A stretch of DNA of 64,000 bases from Ligustrum vulgare (GCA_963555705.1 OY743184.1:28226639-28290638), one strand, 5' to 3'. Shown: positions 35,260 through 47,298, numbered from the stretch's first letter. Notes: a model not told the origin generated them from the letters alone. Program-made: numbers and translations.

Positions 35260-35979
35260 TTATTTTAAGGGCTTCTTGTCAGGCATGACGTTAAGCCTGT
35301 GTTCAACGAGTGCGGGGTCAATCCCGGGCATCTCTTCAGCGCTCCATGCGAATATGTCAACATTTCGCCTTAAACATTGCGACAGTTCTTCCTTCATTGA
35401 CTTGGAGAGTTCCTTTCCAATTGTGAAGCTCTTTCCTTCTGAGATTTGAATTTCTTCTAATTCTTTTACTGGTGACATTCTTTCTTCCACAGGAAGTTCA
35501 ATTGAAATTAGATCTGCCTTACCCTTTCCAATACAGCTAATATAACAACTTCTGGCTACTGATCGATTTCCTTGTACTGTTGCTATGCCTGCGGAAGTCG
35601 GGAACTTGATTGCCAGATGATATGTTGATACTATAGCTTTTAAGTTGTTTAAGAATGGTCTTCCCAAAATAGCGTTGTAGGCCATAGGGGTCTTCACGAC
35701 CTGAAACGGGGTCATCTTTGTCACCAACTTTTCTTCTGATCCAAGGGAAGTAGGAATGTCAATTAAGCCTTCCGGTTTCACTGTTCCTCCACCGAAGCCA
35801 GTTAGCGGAGTAATGACCTGACGGAACCGATCTTTGGGGAGCTGCATCTTGTTGAAGGCTTCCAAAGAAAGGACATTAGCTGCACTTCCATTATCCACGA
35901 GCACCCTCCTTACATCAAAATTTACAGTTGTGGCACTGATTACAATGGCATCGTCATGGGGATAGGCAATTCCTTCCAT
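35260..35979 (-). pseudogene. Tat-like aspartic protease and linker (239 codons)
   Basis: Protease loop VLVDNGSAANVLS (D-N-G-S variant common in this lineage) at residues ~31-43 and the partner motif NAILGRPFLNNL at ~99-110. A linker follows, with DIFAWSAEEMPGIDP and RLNVMPDKKPLK, the sequence leading into RT. The frame is intact over this stretch but is separated from gag and RT by stops. Confidence 0.85.
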
Positions 35980-37476
35980 GTCCGTGTTACTGACACTGAT
36001 GCTGCTTGAAACTTCATGGTCATGACTTCCCGACCTTATTTCCTGATCACCCAGTTCCCGAGCATGATTTTTCCTTGCATTATTTGAATCACCTCTAGAA
36101 GCTATTCCTCCGACGATAAAATTTATGGTGCCAGTGGATCTGTTCTTCTCTTCTCCTTTTACTTGATCTTTATCTTCTTTCTTTATGTAATGTCCTAGGA
36201 AGCCTCTTTTTATGAGGGCTTCTATCTCCTGTTTTAGTGTTCTGCACTCATCCGTGGTATGATCCGGGCTCTATTGCAAGTCTCAATACTTATGTCGATT
36301 CTTTTTGTCGATCTTCCCTTTGATAGGCTTTGGCCAACATAAATCTTCGCACCCTTTGATTTCCATGAGGATGTGAGATCGAGGCACATTTAATGGAGTT
36401 AAACTCTGATGCCCATAACTACTTCCCTTTGTGTTAGGCTAGGAAGAATTATTTTAATTCTCTTGCCTTGATCTCTTATGCCCCTGTTTGACGGGTTCTG
36501 AAGATTGTACTATTGCTCCATGAACTTGATCTTGTGCCCTAACTGACAACAGTGTTTCTTCCCTATTTATGTATTTCTCGGCCCTTCTGAGAAGTTCTGT
36601 CACATTCACAGATGCATTCTTGAACAAGGACATTCTGAATTCTGGACCCCGAACAGCCAAGGTCAAGGCTGAAGTGGCCGATGAGATGTGAAGATCTGGA
36701 ATCTGAAGTCTTTCGGCATTAAAGTGAGTCATGAACTCCCGCAGTGTTTCATTATGTCCTTACCTTAACTGCATGAGGGAAGCGGCGGTTTTCTTGATCC
36801 ATTTGCTACTTGCAAAGAAAGCATTGAATTTCTCAGTAAGATCAGCGAAGGAAGAGATTGATCTTGGGGGTATTGTAGAAAACCAGTTTCTGGCTTAACT
36901 TGTTAAGGTTTGCGGGAAGGCCTTACATAGAATCTGATCGGAACCATTCTGCATGTCCATGACATCAGTGTAGGTATTCAAGTGGTTGTTAGGATCTGTT
37001 GTTCCATCATGTTCCTTTATCCGAGGATATTTAAATCTTCTTATGAAAGAGGTCTGACCTTGTGTGTTTTACCTTATTCCATCAGCAATTCCTTCCTGAA
37101 TAATTCTTGAGAGTTCTTGTTGTGTCAAGTTGGCAGATCCCTCAGTCATGGGATGGGCACCCCCGATTCCCGAGAAATTGTCAGCAATAGGTTTAACTGG
37201 CCTGTTATCTTCCTTGGGAATCGTACCTGGATTGTTCGGGTCAGGGGGCGCTTGACTATTATTCTGTTGTTGAAGAGCCTGACGGAGGTCACGGAGCTGC
37301 TGCTGGAGTTCATTGAAATCCTCCCGACTAACCGATTCACTGTCTGGTGTGATTTCTGGGTTTTGTTCTTCCCCAACTTCTTCAAGGGGCGGTGGATTAT
37401 CTTCTTCAACTGAGGTATTGGCCTGAACAGAGGGTTCGGTGGATGCGGAGGGATGATCTTGAAGTTTATTAACCAT
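35980..37476 (-). pseudogene. Tat-like gag
   Basis: Starts at ATG 37,476 (MVNKLQDHPSAS), 36 bp from the 5' LTR. An acidic, Pro- and Gln-rich N-terminus with the coiled-coil-like REDFNELQQQLRDLRQALQQ is followed by the capsid core in broken frames (HDGTTDPNNHLNTY; FMTHFNAERLQIPDL; LLRRAEKYINREE). The zinc knuckle region near 36,290-36,240 is degraded, with only HTTDECRTLK remaining. Stops near 37,069, 36,765 and 36,454 inactivate it. Confidence 0.85.
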
Positions 37477-37494
37477 GGCTAATTGTGTCTATTT

Positions 37495-37509
37495 CCACAG
37501 ACGGCGCCA
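37495..37509 (-). other. primer-binding site of the Tat-like element
   Basis: TGGCGCCGTCTGTGG on the minus strand, two bases after the LTR end GCATCA. The TGGCGCCGT core is that of many plant gypsy primer sites; the exact tRNA was not assigned. Confidence 0.75.
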
Positions 37510-37511
37510 AT

Positions 37512-38287
37512 TGATGCTGTAAAAAATCCTAACCTTGACGTGGCAGGATCTCGTGATACTTGATTGCTGGAAAAGAGGAATGAATTTTCCTTAGATGACT
37601 TGCAAAAAAGCGAGGAGGATTCTTCCCGTCGCCCCTCCGGTGTGAGAATTAATATTCTGGAGAAAAGTAGAGAGAGAATATTTAACTGGAAAACGTAAAG
37701 AACATTGAATGAATAATATGTGATCAAATGAGCGGTATTTATAGGCTGAAAAGCCCATAACCCTTTTTAATTAAAGGAGTCATTTTATAATAAACTTACC
37801 TTTTAGGAAAAGTTCTAAACTTATAGGGATTCGATTTCCTTTTGTAGGATGTTTCCTTCTGCGATTCATAAGGCCTGGAAGCCCAAGAATAGGGCCCATT
37901 AGCGAGGCCCATTCATGAGAGAGATTCAAGGACCTTCTTACTTTGGGCATAGGTCGGGACTTCCCGACCTAATCCTCAAGCTCAATTCAAAGTGGAATAT
38001 GATCGAGGTATGACCCGATCTTATCCGCTAGACGTACCCGGGCCCAAAATCCCACCTTTAAAGCTCGTAATACGTTTTGACAGAAGGTAGGTTGGTCAAG
38101 CCCGACCATAAGGATGACTGAAGAACCTCAGGGATACGTACGGCTGGGTATACGCTCCCAACCTTGTTGTCCTATAGGCTACAAACATGGATAGGTCGGT
38201 CATAGGACGGGGTCCATGGGAAGATGGGCCAACCAGTTGTATTCCCATGTCAAGGCCATCTTTGGACGTTTTGAATTTGTCCGATTA
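37512..38287 (-). repeat. 5' LTR of the Tat-like element
   Basis: 776 bp, direct copy of 12,496-13,273. Its start on the minus strand is TAATCGGAC, so the first TG has mutated. Next to it lies GTGGG (38,288-38,292), the right target duplication inside the RGGA-like pseudogene. Confidence 0.9.
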
Positions 38288-38292
38288 GTGGG

Positions 38293-38910
38293 TATAACAA
38301 AGAATCAAACAAGAGTGAGAATTCATACGGAAACGGGGATTTTTTGGTGGTATAGTTGCAAGTGAAGGGCTTGATAAAGGAAAATCTTCTGAGAGGATTG
38401 GTGGCTTTGGCAGTCTTTATGGTCCTTTTTGTGGTGTTCGTCGATGTGCTTTCAGTAATAGCTATGCTTTCGGTTTCAAATTCTTAACTCTCACTAAAGA
38501 AGTTATAGAGAAGGATGTTGGGGATAAACAGATGATACTTGGAAGAGTATGAAAAGGTTCTTGAAGAGAAAAGGAAGGATCTCGAAGCTCTTAAAACCGA
38601 GGGAAGGACGGTTATTGTGGAAGTGTTTGAATCTAAGCAGCAACTTGCGAACTAGAAAAGTAGTGATGATATATTCGTCAAATTGGGATCTGACAAGGAT
38701 AAGAGGAAAGAGCCAGCTGACAAAGAAGAGAGAACTAAAAAATCTGTCGACATCAACGAATTCTTGAAGCCTGTTGAGGGTGAGAGTTACTACAGTCCTG
38801 GTGGTCAGGGTCTGGATGTGAGTCAGGGTCGGGGTGTGGAACAGTGGAAGTGGTCATATACAACCACCTTCAATTGAAGATCCAAGCCACTTCCCTACAC
38901 TGGGTTCCAG
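38293..38910 (+). pseudogene. RGGA-like (HABP4/PAI-RBP1 family) protein, 3' part
   Basis: Continues the copy broken at 12,490. In shifting frames it gives GYNKESNKSENSYGN, then YEKVLEEKRKDLEALKTEGR and QQLAN followed by a stop, IFVKLGSDKDKRKEPADKEE, KKSVDINEFLKP-VEGESYY and finally QPPSIEDPSHFPTLG near 38,848-38,892. These are the HABP4/PAI-RBP1 domain landmarks and the usual C-terminal end of plant RGGA proteins. At least three frame shifts and one stop are present. No introns interrupt the ~600 bp. Confidence 0.85.
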
Positions 38911-39061
38911 ATGATGTGTCATCCTCTTTCTCGGGGTGCCAGATGGTGGAAGTTGTCATATACAACTGCTTAGCTCTCCATTCACATTACTAGAAATTTG
39001 TTTACATGCCTACTTTGACTATTTTTTTTCAATTACAATAATTTATCACACTGTTTCACAG

Positions 39062-39465
39062 GGGTTAGTGTGGGAGCCTGTGATCAGTCGTTATGGTGCT
39101 GATGAAGGTCTTCCTGAGCTCAGAGAAGCATTACTAAAAAAGGTTAAAATTTGATACATATTTAGCTAAAATTCATTATGTGACTTTAAATCAGATTGAT
39201 TTGCTCTGCTAAGTGATCCATGCTATTATCACCCAATGGAGGAATAAACAGACTCGCAATGGCTTATGTCCAAAAGATAATGATTGAAAAGAGTTCACTA
39301 CTTCAATTGTCTGGTTTGTGATATAAGTTAGGAACTTTGAGTGGATTTAAAATCTGTATACTACCATGTCAAGCCAATTTTTCCCCACTTATTCTAAACC
39401 AATCATTTCATTTCTTCAAGCAGTAATGTCAAGAAAATAAAATGGTGACTGCTGGTGCCAATCAG
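39062..39465 (+). pseudogene. aromatic aminotransferase (ISS1/VAS1-like), two exons only
   Basis: Exon 1 (39,062-39,142) lies between a good acceptor (TTTCACAG) and donor (AAG/GTTAAA). It encodes LVWEPVISRYGADEGLPELR and then EALLKK, the early region of plant PLP-dependent aminotransferases of the ISS1/VAS1 type, which act on aromatic amino acids and methionine in auxin and ethylene balance. Exon 2 (39,424-39,465, acceptor CAG, donor CAG/GTATG) reads QENKMVTAGANQ. Compared with the family as I recall it, about seven residues are missing before MVTAGANQ. No other exons (start, PLP-lysine region, end) were found on either side, so this is a gene fragment. It lies directly after the RGGA-like pseudogene. 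Confidence 0.65.
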
Positions 39466-40147
39466 GTATGAAAGTGGGTAATTGGTCATCAATACACTAA
39501 ATTTTTTTATTCTGGTTTCTAGACTTCTTTTTGTTTACTAAGGCTACTAATCACATGTGCCACATGTATTTTGTGATAGCCTTGTCCCTTACCTTTTTTA
39601 TTCTCTTCTTCACTATTAATCTCTTTTTGTATGAAAATTTATCCCATCAATTTTTTATCTCCATTCATTTTTCGTATCTCTATAGTTGTTGCATTTTAAT
39701 GAACAATTATCATGAAAATAGCTCTTGAACTACTTTGAAGATTCTTTTTATACATTATGTTCTTGATTTCTATGCTTCCCGTGCCCAACTTTCCCATTTA
39801 GAGGTCCAGATTTTTCAATTAGCAACTCTACTTAAATTTTAAATTTAATCCCCATATATTCACATGTTGGGACAAATTCTGAGTCCGTATATTAGCAAAT
39901 AGAGTATATTTTTCGAATATTAACAAATTCTGAGTCCGTATATTAGCAAATAGAGTATATTTTTCGAATATTAACAATTAGAGTCTATATTTTATGAATT
40001 TCTTTTAAAGTATAACAACTCATTAAATTATTAAAGAAGTGGATTGAAAATAAAAGAAACATTTAGCGTGGTATCTTTTCAATAATTGATTCATTAATTA
40101 AATTATTATGCTGTAATAACTTTCTAAAAAATCGAAATAAATTGCAT
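39466..40147. other. AT-rich intergenic, with a 51-bp tandem duplication
   Basis: Two copies of a 51-bp unit start at about 39,872 and 39,923 (sharing AAATTCTGAGTCCGTATATT and GAATATTAACAA), practically identical, plus a partial third. No gene was recognised. Confidence 0.5.
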
Positions 40148-40317
40148 CCGTTTGGTAAACGTACTTTATTTGGTTTATAAACAAATTTATAAATCACACA
40201 ATTTTCCAAACCACTTTTTAACCACACATTTTTCTCTCTCCAATTTTCAACCACTATTTTTTACCTCAAAATTATAAATAAATCAATTTATAAACCAAAC
40301 AGTATTACCAAACGGAG
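40148..40317. mobile_element. small MITE (~170 bp)
   Basis: Ends are inverted: CCGTTTGGTAAAC with TTTGGTTTATAAAC at the left, GTTTATAAACCAAAC with TTACCAAACGG at the right. Related sequences lie at 9,366-9,490, 41,735-41,885 and (inverted) 43,005-43,125. No open frame. The target duplication is not clear. Confidence 0.65.
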
Positions 40318-41594
40318 GTTTTGGGGAAAAATTGTCTAAAATATAAACAGTTTTAAAAAAATAATAATAATCTGACAAAATAATTAAGAAAAACAGATGG
40401 AGATTGTTTCAATAATTCATAATATTGTTATTTATTTTCCACTCCCTCGCAAAAAGTACAAATGAAGAATTATGATACTCGTATTTCAAAAGCATTGTTT
40501 ACAGAAAAAAAACACGGTCTTCAACATATTCTAGCAAAGGAAAAGATCAAATAAACCAAAAAAATTTCTAACGTTTATGAATGGGTCTTCAAGCTTTTCG
40601 ACTAGGGCATTCAATGAAAAAAAATAGACTAGATGTTGTTCGATCTGTGAAGAATTTGGGTTGACTTTTTAAAATCAATTTGGTTCATAAAGGAAATGTA
40701 AAAAATGTTTACAACAAGAACATGGTCTGAAGCCTATTCTCACGAAGAAAAAAAAACAAAAAGTTTCTCACCTTACACTTTATCACATTACACTTTATCA
40801 ATTAAATATGTCAATGCAATGCACAGGTGTGAAACTAGTTTAAAAAAAAAAAAAATCTAAAGTTGGTTTGTTTTAAAAAAAAAAAAAATTATAATTAAAG
40901 TGTTATAGTTGTTTACTTTTCCCATAAACTTATCGGAGCTTAGTTTAATTAAGTTCGATCATATTCCTTTTGGAGACTTCACTATAACAGATATATAAGG
41001 CTTACAACCTATATTAGGCTGTGCAAAAATGAGCTTGAGTTATAGCACTAGGGTTGGTAGGGTTTTGAAGTGTAAAGATGTTAGAAATAGTCTCCTAAAG
41101 CTAAGACGGTTTTTCTAACTCTAAGATACTTGTAGGCGAGACGCACACTAAAGTATGTCGTGTGTGTTTTCTCTATTGATTGAAAGCCCTAATCCTAGTG
41201 TAACCTAAATCTAGAGAAAGGTGATCACACATCTGCATAGCTGTCATTGGAGAACACAAATAAAATCTTGAGGGTTTGAAATTTTGGTAGAATCAAGATT
41301 GCAATTGATAGAGAGTTTTGTAAATCACGGTGCAAGGGTAATCACATCTCTATTATTCTTATGTGCATAAAATTACTTATTCCTAGTAAAATACATAGAG
41401 TAGAAAAATTCTTGTAAAGGGATGATCAAGTCATAAGAAATTAATTTTGGTGAGTAGAACAATCCGGATTCGTAATAGAAACATATGTACCAACCATTTT
41501 TTTTTTCATTTTCAAACGAACCTGAAAAACTTCTTTTAGTCTCCCAACCTTGCACAAGAATGATACCATATTATAATTCTCCTAGCCTTTGTAG
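40318..41594. other. AT-rich intergenic, no gene seen
   Basis: Poly-A runs (about 40,840 and 40,880) and scattered short open frames only. Nothing paired or coding was recognised. Confidence 0.4.
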
Positions 41595-43262
41595 GACTTT
41601 TTGGAGTCCGGTTTTGTTCACCCTCTTTAAAGAGGGTGAGCATAACCCCCAATTAAATATTATATTTTTTTTAAAGTAGTGGCCATTTTTAAAGTGACTA
41701 GAGGAGTTATATTTTAGCAACCTTTTGTAACAATTTTTGTTTTTTAATAAACTAGTTTATAAACTACAAAATTTTTCAAACCACCTTTAACTGCACACAT
41801 ATTTTCTCCAATTTTTAACCTCTACTTTTTACCTCACAAATATAAATAAATCAGTTTATAAACCAAAAAGTGTTACCAAACAAAGGCAGCTTAGCCCCCT
41901 TTTGGTATAGATAAAAATCAGTTTTTTAGTAGGTTTTAATAAAAGTTTATGAGATGTGTGGTTGAGAAATTATATGTCCCAAAAAAGTGTGATTATGATT
42001 AAATGTTGATTTTGACTTGAATTAAAATCTAACTTTTTTGTTGTACGAAACAAAGGGCTTAATTTATAAGATAATGGATTCTATTTATCTGGCAGTATCA
42101 ATTGTGATTAAATTATCAAACAATAAGTTATTTTTGCTTATCGTGGATATAATAATAATTATCTATAGCCATATCATTTTAATTATTTTGGTACTTTAGA
42201 CAGACATTTTTTGTTATACACTGTTTGTTGAATTGAGCTACAATTTTAGTTGTAATTAACATAATTTTTTAAATCACATTTTATTTATATATTTTTTTGA
42301 AATTGTTTTTAACCAGTTAGTTTACATTTACAAAAAATAGTTAACATTGATTATATATTGTATTTCTACACCCCCCGCAATAGTGTGTAAATATATTGTA
42401 AGTTATATAAAAAAAATTTATACAAAATATCTTGCTATTATTTATGCTGAAATTGAACAAATAATTTATCTATGATAAAAACTTATTTTTTAAATAACAT
42501 AAGTTTATATATTAATATTGTATTATTCCATTAAATCATATAATATGAAATTTAACAAAAGTCTAACCCCCCCCCCCCCTCCCCCACTTGATAATAATTT
42601 AAAAGGTTATGTTATTTACAATTAAAATTATAACTCAAGTCAACGGACAATGTATAACAAAATTCTGCGTCTAAAGTACCACAATAATTAAAATGATATA
42701 GCTATAGATAATTATTTTTATATTTCTCGATAAGCAAAAAATAACTTATTATTGGATAATTTGAATCACAATTGATATCGTCGGGTAAATAGAACATATT
42801 ATCTTATAAATTAAGCCCCTCTTTTCGTACAACTAAAAGGTTAAATTTTAATCCAAATCAAAATCTACATTTAATCTTAACCACGATTTTATGGGACATA
42901 TAACTTTTCAACTACACATCTCATCAACTTTTATCAAAATCTATTAAAAATCTAATTTTTATTTATACCAAAATCGGGGCTAATTTTAGCCTTTGTTTGA
43001 TAACACCATTTGGTTTATAAATTAGTTTATTTATGTTTTTGAGGTAAAAAGTAGTGTTTGAAAATTAGAGAGGAAATGTATGTGATTAAAAAGTGGTTTG
43101 AAAATATTTATAATTTATAAAAAAAGTTAGTGAACAATTGATAAATATAACTCCTCGTGTCCCTTTAAAAGGGCCACTGCTTTAAAAAATATATAATATT
43201 TAAATGGTGGGTTATGCTCACCCTCTTTAAAAATGGTGAACAAAATTGGAATCGACTTTTTG
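41595..43262. repeat. very large foldback (imperfect inverted repeat, ~680-bp arms)
   Basis: The left arm (about 41,595-42,285) and right arm (about 42,590-43,262) are inverted copies around a ~300-bp loop holding a poly-C run (about 42,567-42,585). Landmarks from outside in: GTTCACCCTCTTTAAAGAGG / matching CACCCTCTTTAAAAATGG, the MITE-like segment with CAAACCACNTTTAA, GAGATGTGTGGTTGA / TCAACTACACATCTC, and TTATACACTGTTTGTTGA / inverted TCAACGGACAATGTATAA. The MITE of 40,148 is embedded in both arms. It has no coding sequence. Confidence 0.88.
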
Positions 43263-43639
43263 ACAAACTTGCTAAACTTCCATTGAGTCATGAGTGTTGG
43301 GTATATTTCTCTGTCGAGCATGAACTTGAAGAGCAAAACTGCATGAACAAGATTTATACAACTTTTCAAACACAACCTAGGAGCCCCCAAAACTGAAATA
43401 ACCAACCAATTAATCTCCTGAAAAATCAAACTTTCTTTGTCCAACGAACTCAAAATCAATAATTCTCGAGAGACATTAATAAGAGACATTTTTAAGTGAC
43501 ATTGTGATGTGGTGCACATTCATTAGGTGATGAAAAAGTAAGTGGTGGGGGTAGTTATAACCATTACCCAATAAATGTATGTCACACTACAATGTCACCG
43601 TCTCCCTAGATTACTCATTTAAAATTTCACTCAATTCAT

Positions 43640-43900
43640 TATTTCAGAAAAAACCTCCATACGAATACCCCAAACCCAAGAATATTTGATCTAACACCTT
43701 AAACTAATCATTTCACTGGACACCTTATGGGCACCTTGTACATTTCCATCAAACGAAAGAATAGCAAGAAGTGAGTTATAAGTTGTGTCGAATCTCAGAA
43801 ATTAATCGGTGCTCAGCAAACTCACTCGCCAAATCCCATTCTCTTTGCGAGAGTGTGGTGCATTGCTTATACAAGTAACCACTTTAACAATAAAAATGAA
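43640..43900 (-). pseudogene. PPR-like gene fragment
   Basis: In one minus-strand frame: DTTYNSLLAILSFDGNVQGA, HKVSSEMIS, then, after a stop and frame change, NILGFGVFVWRFF. The TYNSLLAIL-helix, DGNVQGAHKV-helix layout of ~35 residues fits a pentatricopeptide repeat, the class that binds organellar RNA. Stops and shifts are present, and the copia element begins 79 bp beyond. No further repeats were found on the far side of that element. Confidence 0.42.
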
Positions 43901-43978
43901 AATCTTGTCATTCATGGATCTTTTTGGAAGCAGCTATGTTCACTTTCAGTACACAAAATAAGATTAAAGAGAGCCGAC

Positions 43979-44659
43979 TGTTGAAACGATGTTGGTGGTG
44001 TGATAACTAAACTTTGTGATGACTTTGACGACTCCAAGGCACGGCACTTACTTTTCTTTCGACTTTATTTGTCCCACCAAATAGTATGCATGAAGGATCC
44101 AAATAAGCCTCCAAGATACAATGGAATCACAGTTTTGTTTTATGACGAATGTGTAATATCCGGTAACAAACCCGAACACAAAGACGATAATAAATATACA
44201 AGAAAATCCAGTATTCAAACCTGTAGTAATTGAATACTAGAAGTTTGTGTGCAAGAGAACAATATGAGTTTTAATGTAAGAGTATGAAAGAAAGTAGAGA
44301 AGAGAGGTGAAAATCCAAGTGCTTATGAATCAACTAACTTTAAATCCTTTATATAGAGTACCAAGATGCCTATAGCAATAGATACAACCTTTACAAGTGA
44401 TACAACACTTCATGGTTCAATTTTTTAATGAAAAGCTATGTAATGAAGAACAGGTGCAAAAAAACAAGTTCAAAAAACTGTCCAACGGTCCCATGCGCCC
44501 ATATGGCCTTATCATGCGGCGGTAGCATGACAGTCTCATGCGACAACATGGCTATACCTGGCAAAAATGTTATAGCTTACTTTTTGACCAGATTTTTCAT
44601 TCCATCTACCTTTTCTTCAACCATTGTATATATGATTCATTTAGAAAATTCCTCCAACA
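43979..44659 (-). repeat. 3' LTR of the copia element
   Basis: 681 bp, minus strand TGTTGGAGGAATTTTC to CATCGTTTCAACA. Contains three CATGCG...CATG motifs at 44,491-44,550. A TATATA motif lies near 44,350. Confidence 0.92.
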
Positions 44660-45229
44660 ATCCTCCACCATTTTCAAAATGAATGAAGTTTTTGAAAAAT
44701 CTCTTATGTAAATTTTTCCGAACTTATGTACAAATGAAGGTGTCTTTAGGACTTGAACTTTCACATAGTTGAAGCATTTCAAATGTTAATCAAGGTGACA
44801 TGGCAGACAAGCTTTGAACCAACAACCCTATGTGACTAATCGGAAACACCTCACACACTCGTTTGAGAGTCTTTATTGTGTTCAACAACTGACACGTGAA
44901 TAGGCCATGTGTCCCATAACTTGGTTTTATTTTCATGAATATCTTGAGTAGTTTGCCAAACTACTTTGGAGACGGCACCATCCCCGAAATTCATATAGGT
45001 AGACTTATCGAAAATGCCAACGTATCTAAAACATTTTATAGATATCTATATAAGTATATTAAGATCCATTTATCTCATCCTACCCTTATTAATATGTTTC
45101 CAAACATTTCTACCTTGGGATTAATTTAAATATTTGCAATCACTTATATAATGTACTTTACTCATTGAACCTAAGAGCTTGATGTTTCAAGTGTTAGGTT
45201 GAGGTTCCATTATTGATAATTTTGAATTG
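44660..45229 (-). other. copia 3' untranslated segment
   Basis: Between the end of RNase H and the LTR; no gene. AT-rich, ending in the polypurine tract at the LTR boundary. Confidence 0.6.
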
Positions 45230-45681
45230 GCCACAATCTCATTCCCTTTGATGCTTTGGAAACTAAATCCCTTGCAAGGCCTTTCATCAAAGGATCTGCC
45301 AAGTTTTGACTTAATTTCTTATAATCCACGGTAATGACACCATCGAAATCATTTGTCTTACCGAGCTTTGTCTTAAACCAATGTGTCTAAACTTTTCATT
45401 ATAGATTTGACTATATGCTTTAGATAGCGTAGCCTCACTATCACAATGAATAGATACCGAGGCATTAATTTAGGCCAAATAGGAAGTTCAATCAATAAAT
45501 TCCTTAGTCGTTCCGCTTCTTTACTACACGAAGCTAATGCAATAAATTCTGCATCCATAGTGGAATATGCTATATCAAGTTTGTTTCTTGAAACCCCATG
45601 ATATAGCACCTCCACCAAGTGTGAATATCCATCCATTAGTTGATGCATGATCTTCTCGATCAGTAATCTAATTAGCATCAA
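45230..45681 (-). pseudogene. copia RNase H
   Basis: Fragments on the minus strand include DGYSHLVEVLYHG, the conserved STMDAEFIALASCSKEAERL (normally AEY/AEF...EA.WL) and HCDSEATLSKAYS. Several frame changes and stops. The end of the polyprotein can be followed to about 45,230. Confidence 0.8.
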
Positions 45682-46800
45682 TAAATCCTTCTAAAACTAA
45701 AGGATAGCCTGAGAAGTGAATACCATAATCCATAGTACCTTTAAGATACTTTAGTATTCTATTAACTCCTTGCAAATGTAATTGACTAGGATTGCTAGTA
45801 TATCGACTCATTTTACCAACGACAAAAGTGATATCCGGTCTTATAGATGTCATTGCATACATAAGACATCCAATTACCTGAGCATATTCTAATTGAGAAA
45901 CTGCTCTACCAGTGTTAGAAAACATCCTAACATTTGAATCAAATGGAGTAGATAAAGACTTGTAATTGAAATGATCAAACTTTTTCAACAATTTTTTCAA
46001 TATAATGTGATTGAGTAAGTATGATCCCATTTTCTTTCCTTATGATTTTAATTGCTAGAATCACATCCGCAAGTCCCATGTCTTTCAAATCAAAGTTAGA
46101 TGACAACAACAACTTAGTAGAATTTATTACTTCTAAATATGTTCCAAATATTAACATGTAATCTACATATAGACAAATGATTATACCTTTGTATCCATTA
46201 AACTTACTTTACACACATTTGTTTGATTCATGGATCTTAAATCCATTTTAACGATAACTTTATCAAATTTATCGTGTCATTGCTTAGGTACTTATTTAAG
46301 TCCATATAATGACTTTATTAATTTAAACACATTTCTTTATTGTCCTTGTAAGACAAAACCTTCCGGTTGCTCCATATATATTTCTTCATCCAATTCTCCA
46401 TTTAGGAACACGGTTTTAACATCCATTTGATGAATTTGAAACTTATAAATGGATGCCAAAGCAATTAAAGTTCTAATAATAACAATTCTAGCAACCGGTG
46501 CATAGGTGTCAAACTAATCAAGGCCTTCTTTTTGTGTAAAGCCTTTTTACCGCTAATATTGCTTTGAACTTATCTATTGTTTCATCCACTTCCATCTTCT
46601 TCTTGAAGATCCATTTGCAACGAATTAGTCTACTACCTGGAGGAAGGTCTACAAGCGTCCAAGTTTTGTTACTCATTAAAGAAGACATTTCATCATCTAT
46701 TGCTTCTTTCCAAAAAGCCGAATCATTAAATTTCATAGCCTCTTCATAAGTGAGAGGATCCGACTCAATAGATTGAGTTACTACGATTTGTTTTATTTGT
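45682..46800 (-). pseudogene. copia reverse transcriptase
   Basis: The N-terminal RT block (AFWKEAIDDEMSSLMSNKTW, RLIRCKWIFKKK) is at 46,736-46,518, followed by badly broken sequence. Then come LYVDYMLIFG (catalytic YVDD here YVDY), DLKDMGLADVILAIKI and SRYTSNPSQLH. The second catalytic Asp appears replaced by Tyr and stops are numerous. Confidence 0.82.
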
Positions 46801-47298
46801 TAATTTCTAGTACCTTCCACTAGATGTATAATGACTTCAGGCCTAAAAGTCTTCTCTTTTCTAGCCCTTTTACTTCTTCTAATTTCCGGAAGTTCTTCAT
46901 ATACTTTTCTTTTATTATCTTTGAGTACCTTCAATTCAATAGAATCTGGATTAGTAGGTCTAGGAATAGCGTTGAAGTTATTTTCATAGAATATAGCATC
47001 TCTAGATTCTATCACAGTATTAACTTCAATCGAGTTATTAGGTTCTATTACTAAAAACCTATAAACTTTACTATGTTCCGTATATCCCAAAAATATGCAC
47101 TCTATTCATTTTTCTCCTAACTTTTAAATCTTTGGGTTGGGAAATCTAACTATTGCTCTACATCCCCAAACATGTAGATAATACAAGTTAAGTTTTCGCT
47201 TTTTTCAAAGTTCATATGGAGTAACTTTGTTAGTTTTACTCAAAACTTGATTTAGAATATGACATGAGGTGAGCAAAGCTTCAATCCAATATTGTCTA
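46801..47298 (-). pseudogene. copia integrase C-terminal part
   Basis: Reads QYWIEALLTSCHILN at the left border of the inserted LTR, then VWGCRA, FLGYTEHSKVYRFL and RRSKRARKEK. About 28 residues that should join this to the other integrase half (including the catalytic Glu region) are missing at the junction. Confidence 0.75.

Larger units (their letters stand above)
12496..38287 (-). mobile_element. Tat-lineage Ty3/gypsy retrotransposon with nested insertions
   Basis: Bounded by two LTRs (12,496-13,273 and 37,512-38,287) and the near-identical pentamers GTAGG (12,491-12,495) and GTGGG (38,288-38,292). Transcribed leftwards: 5' LTR on the right, primer site, gag, protease, RT, two RNase H regions, integrase, spacer, an antisense gene and tandem repeats, then 3' LTR. 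The added second RNase H and the antisense ORF between integrase and 3' LTR point to the Tat lineage. Removing the two nested elements leaves roughly 10 kb. All coding parts carry stops or shifts. LTRs differ by about 8% over the first ~155 positions compared by eye, so it is not recent. Confidence 0.88.
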
